In this document: piece after piece, positions 7,893 to 16,717 of the stretch
Layout of the letters: each line of letters opens with the position of its first letter
Position numbering within the stretch: position 1 is the first letter of the stretch
NCBI GenBank assembly: GCA_028823445.1
Contig: JAPKBH010000006.1
Span: forward strand, 21,692-85,691
Direction: 5' to 3'
From: Acidimicrobiales bacterium
Lineage (GTDB): Bacteria > Actinomycetota > Acidimicrobiia > Acidimicrobiales > MedAcidi-G1
DNA: 64,000 bases
Notes under the pieces: model-generated
Database searches by the model: none
The model's input: only the letters and a program-made list of their open reading frames with translations
Told to the model about the DNA's origin: nothing
Position numbers and translations under genes: made by a program

Positions 7893-9431
7893 ATGAGTGA
7901 AACCCCCCGTCGCCGATCAGGTGGCCGCTCGGCCCGCCAAGCTGCTCGTAGCGAAAATACGGCCGAGGTCAAGCCGTACCTGACTCGATCTATCGCCCCA
8001 GTGGAGATAGTCCCCGAAGAGGGTTTGCTGCAAATTGAGTACAACGCTGACACCATTTTGGAAGAAATTGGTATTGACTTTCGCGACTACCCCTCGGCAC
8101 TAGCTTTATTAAAAAACGCTGGTGCTTCTGTAGATGGCGAAAGGGTGCGTTTCCCTCGGGGCATGTGTCGCGAAATCATTACCGCTACTGCACCTGCGGT
8201 GTACACCCATCACGCTCGCAACCCGGCACGAAGCGTGCAAATTGGTGGCGACGCCACGGTGTTCGTTCCCGCTTATGGGCCGCCTTTCGTGCGCGACCTC
8301 GACCAAGGCCGGCGCTACGCCACCATTGAAGATTTTCAAAACTTCGTCAAACTGGCTTACCTCAGCCCCCACATGCATTCCACAGGGGGCACGGTATGCG
8401 AACCGGTAGATATACCAGTTTCTCATCGACACCTCGACATGGTTTACGCCCATTTACGTTACGGCGATAAACCATTCATGGGTTCGGTGACCGCTGCTGA
8501 GCGAGCGCAAGATTCTATCGACATGGCCAAGCTGGTCTTTGGCGACGAGTTCGTAAGCCAGAACACCGTAATGACTAGCCTCATCAATGCTTCGTCGCCT
8601 CTGTCTTGGGACGCCACCATGCTGGGAGCAGCCGAGGCCTACGCCAAGAGCATGCAAGCCACCGTGATCAGTCCCTTTATTTTGGCGGGCGCCATGGCCC
8701 CGGTCACCGTGGCTGGCGTAGCAGCCCAAACCTTGGCCGAGGCCTTAGCGGGCATGACTTTCGTACAATTGGTGAACCCTGGAGCCCCGGTGGTCTTTGG
8801 TTCTTTTGCTTCGTCAATGTCTATGCAAACTGGTGCCCCCACTTTTGGAACTCCCGAACCGGCGTTGGTGCTGTTTACCATCGGTGCTTTAGCTCGGCGC
8901 CTCGGGGTGCCATTTCGTTCTGGCGGAAGCCTCTGTGGGTCCAAGATTCCCGATGCCCAAGCAGCGGCCGAAAGCATGGCCACCCTTTTGCCATCCTTAT
9001 TGGGTGGGGTAAACTTTATGTTGCATTCTGCGGGTTGGCTCGAAGGCGGGTTGAGTATGGGGTACGAAAAATTCATCATCGATGCCGACCAGTGCGGTTT
9101 GATGTCTAAGTTGGTGGCCGGAGTTGACCTCAGCGAAAATGGCCAAGCCATGGATGCCATTCGTGAAGTGGGCCCGGGGCAACACTTCTTAGGGGCTGCG
9201 CACACTTACGCCAACTTTGAAACAGCCTTCGCTCGGTCAGAAATTGCCAACAACGACAGCTATGAGCAATGGGAAGAAGATGGGAGTTTGGATGCCGCTC
9301 AGCGGGCCAACGCTCTGTGGAAAAAGCAGTTAGCCGAATACGAAGCTCCCGCTCTTGATACATCTATCGATGAGGCTTTGTTAGATTTTATGGGCCGGCG
9401 TAAAGAAGAGATTCCTGACAGTTTTGCTTAA
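7893..9431 (+). CDS. mtgB: MttB-family (non-pyrrolysine) amine:corrinoid methyltransferase
   Basis: This 512-residue protein of the trimethylamine methyltransferase superfamily is read through without an internal TAG codon, so it is the pyrrolysine-free type exemplified by glycine betaine methyltransferase MtgB. An Arg-rich start (RRRSGGRSARQAARSE) precedes the barrel. Family-like segments include GGTVCEPVDIPVS near 170, SSPLSWDATMLGAAEAYA near 235 and SGGSLCGSKIPDAQAAAES near 345. It would take a methyl group from a quaternary or tertiary amine and pass it to the corrinoid protein encoded first in the operon. Glycine betaine is my best guess, but carnitine, proline betaine and other substrates are known for this family. 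It is the last gene before a strong hairpin. Confidence 0.87.
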   Translation: MSETPRRRSGGRSARQAARSENTAEVKPYLTRSIAPVEIVPEEGLLQIEYNADTILEEIGIDFRDYPSALALLKNAGASVDGERVRFPRGMCREIITATAPAVYTHHARNPARSVQIGGDATVFVPAYGPPFVRDLDQGRRYATIEDFQNFVKLAYLSPHMHSTGGTVCEPVDIPVSHRHLDMVYAHLRYGDKPFMGSVTAAERAQDSIDMAKLVFGDEFVSQNTVMTSLINASSPLSWDATMLGAAEAYAKSMQATVISPFILAGAMAPVTVAGVAAQTLAEALAGMTFVQLVNPGAPVVFGSFASSMSMQTGAPTFGTPEPALVLFTIGALARRLGVPFRSGGSLCGSKIPDAQAAAESMATLLPSLLGGVNFMLHSAGWLEGGLSMGYEKFIIDADQCGLMSKLVAGVDLSENGQAMDAIREVGPGQHFLGAAHTYANFETAFARSEIANNDSYEQWEEDGSLDAAQRANALWKKQLAEYEAPALDTSIDEALLDFMGRRKEEIPDSFA

Positions 9432-9433
9432 GC

Positions 9434-9473
9434 GTTTCCACTGAGTGGGATAGGCATCCCACTCAGTGGAAAC
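9434..9473 (+). terminator. perfect 18-bp hairpin after the corrinoid operon
   Basis: GTTTCCACTGAGTGGGAT at 9434-9451 and its exact reverse complement at 9456-9473 flank a 4-base AGGC loop. It begins three bases after the MttB stop codon and precedes the folate genes. It lacks a long T-run, so it may act as an mRNA-stabilising or attenuating hairpin rather than a strict terminator. Confidence 0.65.
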
Positions 9474-9575
9474 CGCCAGAAAAAAGAACTACACTCACCA
9501 AACCAATCAGGCCACGCCTGAAGGGCACAACAACCACCCTGCGCCTTCGGGCCTTAAAGATTTGGATTGAGAACA

Positions 9576-11273
9576 ATGCCGTTCCCCTCTGACCTAGAAA
9601 TCGCTCGCTCCGCAAAGTTGCGACCCCTCACCGACGTCGCCGCCGACGCCGGAATCCCCAACGAATACTTAGAGCCCTACGGCGACGGCACCGCCAAAAT
9701 AAAACTTGAAGCCATCGAAGCCATGAGCGACCGGCCCAAAGCCCGTTACGTTGTGGTCTCTGCCATTACTCCCACCCCACTCGGCGAAGGTAAAACCACC
9801 ACCGTGGTAGGCCTCGGCCAAGGATTCAGCCATATTGGCAAAAAAGCCACCATCGCTATCCGCCAACCCTCCATGGGCCCCACCTTCGGCATCAAAGGCG
9901 GCGCCGCCGGCGGCGGCTACAGCCAAGTTGTACCTATGGAACTTCTCAACCTGCACCTCACCGGCGACACTCACGCCGTTACCGCCGCCCACAACATGTG
10001 CTCGGCCATGCTTGACGCCCACCTCTTTCACGGCAACAAGACCAACCTTGACCTCCACAACATCACCTGGCGTCGAGTAGTCGACATCAACGAGCGTGCC
10101 TTACGCAACGTGGTCATCGGCTTAGGCGGGCGCCTCGACGGCATACCCCGCGAAACCGGCTTCGACATTTCTGCAGCTTCAGAAGTAATGGCCGCCCTGG
10201 CCCTCTGCACGTCACTACAAGACCTTCGAGTCCGCATGGGTCGCATCGTGGTGGGTTACGACAAAGACGGCACCCCGGTGACCGCCGAAGATATTGAAGT
10301 AGCGGGCGCCATGACGGTAATCCTAAAAGAAGCCATCAAACCCAACTTGATGCAAACCCTCGAAGGCACCCCGGCTTTAGTGCACTGTGGCCCCTTCGGT
10401 AATATTGCTACCGGCAACTCATCTATCGTGGCCGACCAAATCGGCATCCACACCGGAGACTTCTTGCTCACCGAGGCAGGCTTTGGTGCCGACATGGGGG
10501 CCGAAAGGTTCTTCAACATCAAATGCCGTTACTCCGGCATTGCCCCCGACGCCGCCGTGTTGGTAGCCACCGTTCGCGGCCTCAAAGCACACAGCGGCAA
10601 CCACAAAATTGTGGCCGGAAAACCACTCCCCGAAGCCCTCTTGGCCGAAAACCCTGACGAAGTACATCAGGGCGGCGACAACCTGCGCAAGCAACTAGAG
10701 AACATGCAAATCCACGGCGTTTCGCCAGTAGTAGCCATCAACGTGTTCCCCGGTGACCACGATGCCGACATTAAGGCTATTGAAGAAATCGCCGACGAAT
10801 ACGGCGCTCGCGTAGCGGTAACCACCCACTTCGCCGACGGCGGCAAAGGGGCAGCTCAACTAGCCGAAGCAGTAGCCGAAGCAGCCAACGAACCCTCCAA
10901 CTTTAAGGTTCTTTACCCCGACGAAATGTCTATCCGAGACAAGATTCGCACGGTGGCCGAAAAAGTCTACGGCGCCGATGGCGTGGACTTCTCAACCAAA
11001 GCCAACAAACAAATCGACACCTACGAAGCCAACGGCTTTGGCAACCTCCCGGTATGCATCGCCAAAACCCACCTTTCTATTAGCTCTGATGCTTCACTTA
11101 AAGGCGCACCCACTGGGTGGACCCTCCCAGTACGTGAAGTACGGGCCTCGGTAGGCGCCGGGTTTGTTTACCCCATCTGTGGCGACATGCGCACCATGCC
11201 TGGCCTCGGTTCAAGCCCCGCCGCGGCCCGCATAGACATTGATGAAAACGGTGAAATCGTAGGGTTGAGTTAG
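9576..11273 (+). CDS. fhs: formate-tetrahydrofolate ligase
   Basis: This enzyme interconverts formate + THF + ATP with 10-formyl-THF + ADP. The protein is about 565 residues, the usual length. The P-loop TPLGEGKTT lies near residues 67-75, followed by the hallmark RQPSMGPTFGIKGGAAGGGYSQ in two parts and the C-terminal ICGDMRTMPGLGSSPAA. The ATG at 9576 is preferred; an in-frame TTG at 9567 adds three residues. Following the methyl-transfer module, it offers an exit for one-carbon units from methyl-THF to formate with ATP gain, or an entry from formate. The 135-base leader holds a small hairpin (TCAGGC/GCCTGA at 9507-9521). Confidence 0.97.
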   Translation: MPFPSDLEIARSAKLRPLTDVAADAGIPNEYLEPYGDGTAKIKLEAIEAMSDRPKARYVVVSAITPTPLGEGKTTTVVGLGQGFSHIGKKATIAIRQPSMGPTFGIKGGAAGGGYSQVVPMELLNLHLTGDTHAVTAAHNMCSAMLDAHLFHGNKTNLDLHNITWRRVVDINERALRNVVIGLGGRLDGIPRETGFDISAASEVMAALALCTSLQDLRVRMGRIVVGYDKDGTPVTAEDIEVAGAMTVILKEAIKPNLMQTLEGTPALVHCGPFGNIATGNSSIVADQIGIHTGDFLLTEAGFGADMGAERFFNIKCRYSGIAPDAAVLVATVRGLKAHSGNHKIVAGKPLPEALLAENPDEVHQGGDNLRKQLENMQIHGVSPVVAINVFPGDHDADIKAIEEIADEYGARVAVTTHFADGGKGAAQLAEAVAEAANEPSNFKVLYPDEMSIRDKIRTVAEKVYGADGVDFSTKANKQIDTYEANGFGNLPVCIAKTHLSISSDASLKGAPTGWTLPVREVRASVGAGFVYPICGDMRTMPGLGSSPAAARIDIDENGEIVGLS

Positions 11274-11275
11274 CG

Positions 11276-12154
11276 ATGGGCGGCGCAAAAGCCCTCCCTC
11301 GAAAAAACCGCGGCGACCAGACGGTTCAACGCCAACTGCTAGAAAACATGACCTACGAGTTGATACCGCTAAAGAACGTACACGACCAGGCCGAATTCTT
11401 GCCCGCCAACTCCACCATGTCGGTTACTTCTTCACCAGCAAAAACCATCGACGACACCCTCGACCTTTGTGCCGCATTTGCCGCACAAGGCCACACCACC
11501 ATTCCACACTTTGCCGCCCGCATGGTGGAAAGCGAAGAGCATGTGGAGCGCATTGTTCAACGAGTCAACGAACAAGGTATTAAAAAGGTTTTCATCATTG
11601 GCGGCGACGCAGAACAACGTGGCCCCTTTTACGATGCCGCCAGTTTTATGCGATCATTTTTTGCCCTAAGCCCCAACATCGAAACGGTCGGCATTGGCTG
11701 CTACCCCGACGGGCACGGTGGCATACCCGAAGAAGCACTTCTAAGCGCCCTCCAGGAAAAACAAGCACTCATTAACGACGCCGGCTATCAAGGGTACATA
11801 GCTACCCAAATGTGCTTCGACCCCGACCAAATCAAATCTTGGCTCAGCGAACAACGAGCCAACGGCATCACCTTGCCTTGCCACCTCGGAGTACCCGGTG
11901 CCATTGACCGCACCCGTTTGGTCACCATTTCGTTACGCCTGGGCATTGGCCACTCTGCCCGCTACCTAAAAAAGAACAGTGCCTCAGTTATTCGTTTACT
12001 TTCACCCGGCGGCTACAACCCCAGTAAACTTTTAGCCCCACTTTCTAGCCACGCCACCGAACTCAACATCACCAACATCCACTGCTTTACTTTTAATGCC
12101 GTGGACACCACCGAAGACTGGCGCCTAAAAACCCTCGCCAAACTCAAAAACTAA
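11276..12154 (+). CDS. methylenetetrahydrofolate reductase-family protein
   Basis: This 292-residue TIM-barrel protein is of the MetF family. The start of the barrel (YELIPLKNVHD), the FIIGGDAEQRGPFYDA loop, IGCYPDGHGGIP and ATQMCFDPDQIKSW match methylene-THF reductases. It would interconvert methyl-THF and methylene-THF, using FAD with a reduced nicotinamide or ferredoxin. In this setting the oxidative direction would carry methyl groups released by the corrinoid module into methylene-THF. It starts 2 bases after fhs. The N-terminus has about 25 extra charged residues before the barrel, and an ATG at 11348 is an alternative start. Such divergent MetF versions accompany MttB modules elsewhere. 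A weak AGCC/GGCT hairpin with a T-run follows near 12165-12186. Confidence 0.86.
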   Translation: MGGAKALPRKNRGDQTVQRQLLENMTYELIPLKNVHDQAEFLPANSTMSVTSSPAKTIDDTLDLCAAFAAQGHTTIPHFAARMVESEEHVERIVQRVNEQGIKKVFIIGGDAEQRGPFYDAASFMRSFFALSPNIETVGIGCYPDGHGGIPEEALLSALQEKQALINDAGYQGYIATQMCFDPDQIKSWLSEQRANGITLPCHLGVPGAIDRTRLVTISLRLGIGHSARYLKKNSASVIRLLSPGGYNPSKLLAPLSSHATELNITNIHCFTFNAVDTTEDWRLKTLAKLKN

Positions 12155-12199
12155 CTTAACCGGTTAGCCACCCAGCGGCTTTTTCAGTAGCGTCAAGGC

Positions 12200-13423
12200 A
12201 TGACTACAACCCTCAACCCTCCTTCGTGGAATCCTTTTGATGCAGAGTTCATGATTGACCCCTACCCAACCTACGCTCGTTTACGCATTGAAGACCCGGT
12301 ACACCGCACCCCGTTGGGCATCCTCATCTTGTCGAGGTATGAAGATGCTTTTCAACTGCTTCGCGACCCCACCACTTCCGTGCAACGATTTGACACCGAC
12401 CGCGTAGTGCCCGAACACATGCAGCCCCTGCAAAACCGAAGAGAAGAACGCGGGCCATCAATATTGGGACTCGACCCACCCGACCACACCCGATTACGCA
12501 AACTTGTACAACGCACCTTTACCCCCCGAGCCATTGCCCGCATGCGAGACCAAACCGCTGTCATCGTGGACGAACTTCTTGACGAACTGGGCGACGTTGA
12601 CCAAATAGATCTCATCACCGACTACGCCTTTATTGTTCCCTTTACGGTCATCCACCGCATGCTGGGGTTGCCCGATACCGACATTTTTATGGTCCGCCAA
12701 TGGTCGCAAGATTTAGCCCGCACATTGGAACCGTTCCTCACTCCAGAACAAGTAACCGCCGCCATTAGCGGCGGTGAAAAAATGGACGAATACTTACTTG
12801 ATGCCATCGCCCAGAAACGCAAAAACCCCCAAGATGATCTTCTGACCGCTTTAGTAGAAGCCGAAGAAGAAGACGACCGTATGACCGAAGAAGAGCTCTT
12901 GTCTATGACCGGCCTGCTTTTTGTGGCCGGCCACGAAACCACCGTCAACTTGATCGGTAACGGCACCCACGCCTTACTCAGCCACCCTGACCAAATACAA
13001 ATTGTGCGCACCGACCCGTCGGTCGATGAAAACATGGTTGATGAACTTCTTCGCTACGACAGTCCCGTCCAAACCTCAGGCCGACGCCTTACCCAAGACA
13101 CCACAATAAGCGGAGTAGAAATAGCGGCAGACGAGATGGTCCTCACTGCCCTCGGGAGCGCCAACCGAGACGAAACCTTTTGGGGACCCACCGCCAACGA
13201 CCTTGACGTCACTCGTCCCGAAGCAGGCCGTCATCTGGCTTTTGGCAGCGGAATCCACCACTGCCTGGGAGCCGCCTTAGCCCGCATGGAAGGTGAGATA
13301 GCCGTCACCCGACTGGTTCGTCGCTTTCCCGAATTGGCTCATAACGGCGAAGACACCATGAACGGCCGCATCATCTTGCGAGGCCGAGAAACCTTCCCTG
13401 TTAGCTTGGGGACCCCTGTATAA
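12200..13423 (+). CDS. cytochrome P450
   Basis: This soluble bacterial P450 has 407 residues. It shows the oxygen-activating I-helix FVAGHETTVNLIGNG, the ExxR-type region DELLRYDSPVQTSGR and the haem-binding loop FGSGIHHCLGAALAR with the thiolate Cys at about 355. It would hydroxylate an unknown hydrophobic substrate, using electrons from a ferredoxin that is not encoded nearby. It starts 45 bases after the folate reductase and may read from the same transcript, though its function does not obviously fit. The 3' end overlaps the convergent MFS gene by 23 bases. Confidence 0.94.
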   Translation: MTTTLNPPSWNPFDAEFMIDPYPTYARLRIEDPVHRTPLGILILSRYEDAFQLLRDPTTSVQRFDTDRVVPEHMQPLQNRREERGPSILGLDPPDHTRLRKLVQRTFTPRAIARMRDQTAVIVDELLDELGDVDQIDLITDYAFIVPFTVIHRMLGLPDTDIFMVRQWSQDLARTLEPFLTPEQVTAAISGGEKMDEYLLDAIAQKRKNPQDDLLTALVEAEEEDDRMTEEELLSMTGLLFVAGHETTVNLIGNGTHALLSHPDQIQIVRTDPSVDENMVDELLRYDSPVQTSGRRLTQDTTISGVEIAADEMVLTALGSANRDETFWGPTANDLDVTRPEAGRHLAFGSGIHHCLGAALARMEGEIAVTRLVRRFPELAHNGEDTMNGRIILRGRETFPVSLGTPV

Positions 13424-14813
13424 GTTCCTTTTTAGAGGGACAAGCAAGAGCGCAAAAAATCGCCCCGCTGGCAAAAGTTAAAGCCATAAACAGCCAGGTG
13501 CGATCAAAAGCCACCAACGGGCCTTTGCTGGCTTGCGAAGTAAAGATCGCTACGGCGATAGCTACCCCGGCGGCAAAGCCCATCGACGAGCCCGTGCGCA
13601 AAGTTGCACTGGCCGTAGCAAAACGTTGCGGAGGAACATTTTTCATCCCCATAGAAGAAAAAGTAGCGAACGAACAGGCCACCCCGATGCCCAACATAAG
13701 GTGAGCCGGAAGCAACGTAGAGAAATACCCGCCCTCTCCGTTCGCCCGGATAATAAGCCACAGGGGGCAACAAGCGGCCGAAGCGCTGCCGGTGACTACC
13801 AGCGTTCGGTGGCCCACCCGATCAGCGACTGACCCAATCGGCCCACCCAGCAGCGCTGCTAAAGCCGGGCCAGGTACCACGCCGAAACCTGCCGCTAACA
13901 CCGACCAGCCCCAAAGTTCTTGGAGAAGCAGTGTGTTGAACAGCACCGTGGCAATAAACGCCGTGGAGAATAATGTTTGCCCCACCGCCGCCGACCAAAA
14001 AGCGCGGATCCGAAATAAGTTGAGGTCCAGCAACGGGTACGGGTGGGTGGCCGACCGGCGAATCAAAACCAAGATCAACAAAAGCCCCACTAGCGCCGTA
14101 ACTAACGTAGAAAGAGAGCCATACCCCCACTCACCGCCCTGCACTACAGCCACCAACAAAAGCGCCACGCCAAAGGTGCCGGCAGGAACCCCTAACAAAT
14201 CGAAACGGCCTTCGGCTTCCGGGTCGCTGCTTTCGTGGACAAAACGTGGAGTCAAAATAAAAATGAACAAACCCACCGGCACGTTGACAAAAAATATCCA
14301 ACGCCAATTAAAAGCATCAATTAAAATTGCCCCCATGGTCGGCCCAATCGCTGCCCCTAAAGCAGCGGAGGCACCCCAAATACCAATGACCATGGAATGC
14401 CGGTCCGGCGGAAACTCTGGAAGGATCATAGAGAGCGAGGCGGGGCTCAAAATAGAAGCACCAATGCCTTGCAACACCCGAGCAGCGATGAGAAAACCGG
14501 GAGTTGGCGCCACACCCGATAATAAAGAACCAATCATAAAAACCGCTACCCCAACAAGAAAAAGTTTACGGCGGCCTTTTTGATCGGCTAGTCGGCCCGA
14601 AATCAACAAAAACGCCCCAACGGCCACCGAGTAACCCGAAAGCACCCAAGAAAGGCCCGCTTCGGTAGCCCCTAAGTCTTGCCGGATAGAAGGAAACGCC
14701 ACATTGACAATAGAAATATCTATAACCGTAAGCAGCGCAGCAAGGGTGGCCACGCTCAGCGCCAACCAGGCTCGCCGTTCTACCGGTGTTAATTGAGTTT
14801 TCGTTCCGCCCAT
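13401..14813 (-). CDS. MFS transporter, DHA2 (EmrB/QacA) 14-helix type
   Basis: This 470-residue integral membrane protein has about 14 hydrophobic segments. It carries the family motifs LTVIDISIVNVAFPSI in helix 1, GRLADQKGRRKLF in loop 2-3 (motif A) and ARVLQGIGASILSPASLS in helix 4 (motif C region). This is the pattern of drug:proton antiporters of the DHA2 family. The substrate is unknown; export of a toxic compound or a secondary metabolite is usual. The 3' end overlaps the P450 gene tail to tail. A possible partner is the YczE-like gene 42 bases upstream on the same strand. Confidence 0.92.
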   Translation of the reverse strand: MGGTKTQLTPVERRAWLALSVATLAALLTVIDISIVNVAFPSIRQDLGATEAGLSWVLSGYSVAVGAFLLISGRLADQKGRRKLFLVGVAVFMIGSLLSGVAPTPGFLIAARVLQGIGASILSPASLSMILPEFPPDRHSMVIGIWGASAALGAAIGPTMGAILIDAFNWRWIFFVNVPVGLFIFILTPRFVHESSDPEAEGRFDLLGVPAGTFGVALLLVAVVQGGEWGYGSLSTLVTALVGLLLILVLIRRSATHPYPLLDLNLFRIRAFWSAAVGQTLFSTAFIATVLFNTLLLQELWGWSVLAAGFGVVPGPALAALLGGPIGSVADRVGHRTLVVTGSASAACCPLWLIIRANGEGGYFSTLLPAHLMLGIGVACSFATFSSMGMKNVPPQRFATASATLRTGSSMGFAAGVAIAVAIFTSQASKGPLVAFDRTWLFMALTFASGAIFCALACPSKKELIQGSPS

Positions 14814-14855
14814 AACCAGACGCTAGGGCACCTGCTCCCCCGTTGCCCATATGAG

Positions 14856-15494
14856 CTAACGGCGATACACCCCGAAGCCCGTGAGCTCAACCCACCCGGG
14901 CCACACTCGGTGGCTAAAAAATTGGTACGACGGGCCAACTCCTAAAGCAAAAACCACCGTCCCTATTCCGTAAGCGCCACCCAGAAAAATGCCTAAAACG
15001 AGAATCCCCAACTCAATGCTGGTGCGCGCTAGACGAGCGCTACGCCCAGAATCCATCAATGCCGTCATCATGCCGTCGCGTGGGCCTACTCCCAGACCCG
15101 CTCCTAAATAAAGCATGGAAGCAAAGCCCACCATGACCGGAGAACCAAGCATCAACAACAAGCGAACCCACATCGTTGACGGCAGAGCAAAAGCATCCAT
15201 CATCGCATCAACCACTACCCCGATGATGACCACATTGGCCAAAGTAGCTATCCCCAATGGCTGGCGGAAGGCCACCAAAAGAACCAGCATCAACACCCCC
15301 ACGCCAATGATTACGGTTCCCACCGACCGGTCGATTTGATTGGCTAAACCATCATGAAAAACATCCCAAGGGCCCACGCCAAAATCAGCCAGAAAAAGTA
15401 GCGAAATACCTGCACCAAAAAGAACCAACCCAACAAGCATCGACAAGAGTCGGCCTACGAGTGGCCCATTAGGCCTTGGGAGATGTTTTTCCAT
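14856..15494 (-). CDS. YczE/YyaS-like membrane protein
   Basis: This 212-residue membrane protein has five or so hydrophobic segments and two related motifs: FLADFGVGPWDVFHDGLA near residue 35 and YLGAGLGVGPRDGMMTAL near 130. These repeated GVGPxD motifs characterise the YczE/YyaS/YitT-like family of unknown transport function. No catalytic residues are evident. It lies about 98 bases from the substrate-binding protein gene, beyond a strong terminator, so it is probably not part of the importer operon. Confidence 0.78.
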   Translation of the reverse strand: MEKHLPRPNGPLVGRLLSMLVGLVLFGAGISLLFLADFGVGPWDVFHDGLANQIDRSVGTVIIGVGVLMLVLLVAFRQPLGIATLANVVIIGVVVDAMMDAFALPSTMWVRLLLMLGSPVMVGFASMLYLGAGLGVGPRDGMMTALMDSGRSARLARTSIELGILVLGIFLGGAYGIGTVVFALGVGPSYQFFSHRVWPGWVELTGFGVYRR

Positions 15495-15533
15495 AGAAGA
15501 TTAAGCCTTTCCTTAAAGGGGGTAAGCGCGCAA

Positions 15534-15575
15534 AAGCGGGCGGGAGAGCCAGGAACCTGACCCTACCGCCCGCTT
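15534..15575 (-). terminator. rho-independent terminator of the pyrimidine/importer operon
   Basis: AAGCGGGCGG at 15534-15543 pairs perfectly with CCGCCCGCTT at 15566-15575 across a 22-base loop. On the minus strand the stem is followed by TTTTG. It lies just beyond the stop of the substrate-binding protein gene, the last gene of the nine-gene operon. Confidence 0.7.
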
Positions 15576-15592
15576 AGTGCGTCAAGCGAAGA

Positions 15593-16717
15593 TTATTCGC
15601 CGCCTGCGTTCAAGGTGATGGTGGCGCGTGTCCAACCATTGCCCTTGGTATCAATATCTTTGGCTTCCAAGATTGCCACGGCAGCTTCTGCGTACTCTGT
15701 GGTGTAAGCACCTGAATCCGGAGCAGCAGCCAAAATGGATTCTGAAGTAGCAACGTCAATGGTCTGATCCCAAAGGCCAGAATCCATCACGCCTACGCCA
15801 CCAGCCGATGGCCAAATGAGACCGTTGATCTCATTCATTTGCCATGCCTGATGCGAAGCACCCAAAGCGGAGCCGTTATTCAGAACAATGTCAACACACG
15901 CTTGAGCGTTGTCTCGACAGTAGGACCAGCCTTCAAGAGAACCAGCCACAAAACGAGTGGTGATATCGGCGTAAGCCTCGTCACCCAAACGAGTGCCGTC
16001 GGCCCAAATAGCATCGTTCAACATGGCCGTACCTACGTCATTCCAGTCAATGACCGAAAGGTCATCAGCGGTGTAAAGTTCGCCGGTATCAGGGTTAGTT
16101 GCTTCCAACACCTGTGCGTACTCGTTGTAGATCATGGCCTGAGAGGCATCGATTTCACCAGTCAACAAGGCCAACATGTCAAAAGACTGCTGTACCAAGG
16201 TGAAGTCGGTTGCTGGGTCAAGACCGGCACTACGTGCGCCAGCCAAGAGCTCGAACTCGTTACCCCAACCCCAGTTACCAACGGTCTTACCTGCCAAGTC
16301 GGCGGGGGTGTTGATACCGGAATCGGCCCATGAAACCTGCAAAGTGCCGGAGCGCTGGAAGACCTGCGCCACATTCACGATGTCCATGTCGCCTTCGCGA
16401 GAAACTAAGGCTTTAGGTACCCATGAAATAGCGAAGTCAACGGCGCCAGAAGCAAGTTGCTGCTGAGGTACGATGTCTACACCACCTTCAAGGATGGTTA
16501 CGTCAAGGCAGTAGTCGGCGTAAATACCGCTATCTACTGCGGCGTAGTAGCCAGCAAACTGTGCTTGAGTAAGCCATTGCAATTGCAAGCTCACCGAATC
16601 AACTGAGTCACAGTCGCCGGTGCCTACCGCTACGTCATCGGAGCCACATGCTGCGCCAAACAGCGACATTGCGGCCACCAATGCGAGGATGCGCATTGTT
16701 ATCTTTTTCTTATTCAT
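15593..16717 (-). CDS. ABC transporter substrate-binding lipoprotein (NMT1/THI5-like)
   Basis: This 374-residue secreted lipoprotein has a signal peptide ending in the lipobox LFGAAC with acylated Cys24. The mature part begins after a short acidic linker with VSLQLQWLTQAQFAGYYAAVDSGIY, the hallmark opening of the NMT1/THI5 group. This group binds pyrimidines (such as hydroxymethylpyrimidine), riboflavin, aromatic sulfonates and related compounds. It is the last gene of an operon encoding dihydropyrimidine breakdown, so a pyrimidine base or hydantoin is the likely ligand. GGGAGGGG lies before the ATG, which overlaps the upstream permease stop by 4 bases. Confidence 0.9.
   Translation of the reverse strand: MNKKKITMRILALVAAMSLFGAACGSDDVAVGTGDCDSVDSVSLQLQWLTQAQFAGYYAAVDSGIYADYCLDVTILEGGVDIVPQQQLASGAVDFAISWVPKALVSREGDMDIVNVAQVFQRSGTLQVSWADSGINTPADLAGKTVGNWGWGNEFELLAGARSAGLDPATDFTLVQQSFDMLALLTGEIDASQAMIYNEYAQVLEATNPDTGELYTADDLSVIDWNDVGTAMLNDAIWADGTRLGDEAYADITTRFVAGSLEGWSYCRDNAQACVDIVLNNGSALGASHQAWQMNEINGLIWPSAGGVGVMDSGLWDQTIDVATSESILAAAPDSGAYTTEYAEAAVAILEAKDIDTKGNGWTRATITLNAGGE

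Noticed and set aside
7893..9431. Pyrrolysine-containing trimethylamine methyltransferase
   Set aside because: No in-frame TAG occurs in the gene and no pyl genes are seen, so it is the pyrrolysine-free type.
9474..9575. Tetrahydrofolate riboswitch upstream of fhs
   Set aside because: Only a 6-bp hairpin is present; the conserved bases and pseudoknot layout of known folate riboswitches are not visible.
13792..14583. Long plus-strand open frame of 263 codons
   Set aside because: It lies fully antisense to the MFS transporter; its translation is Pro/Ser/Thr/Arg-rich with no motif, while the minus-strand protein has clear helices and motifs.
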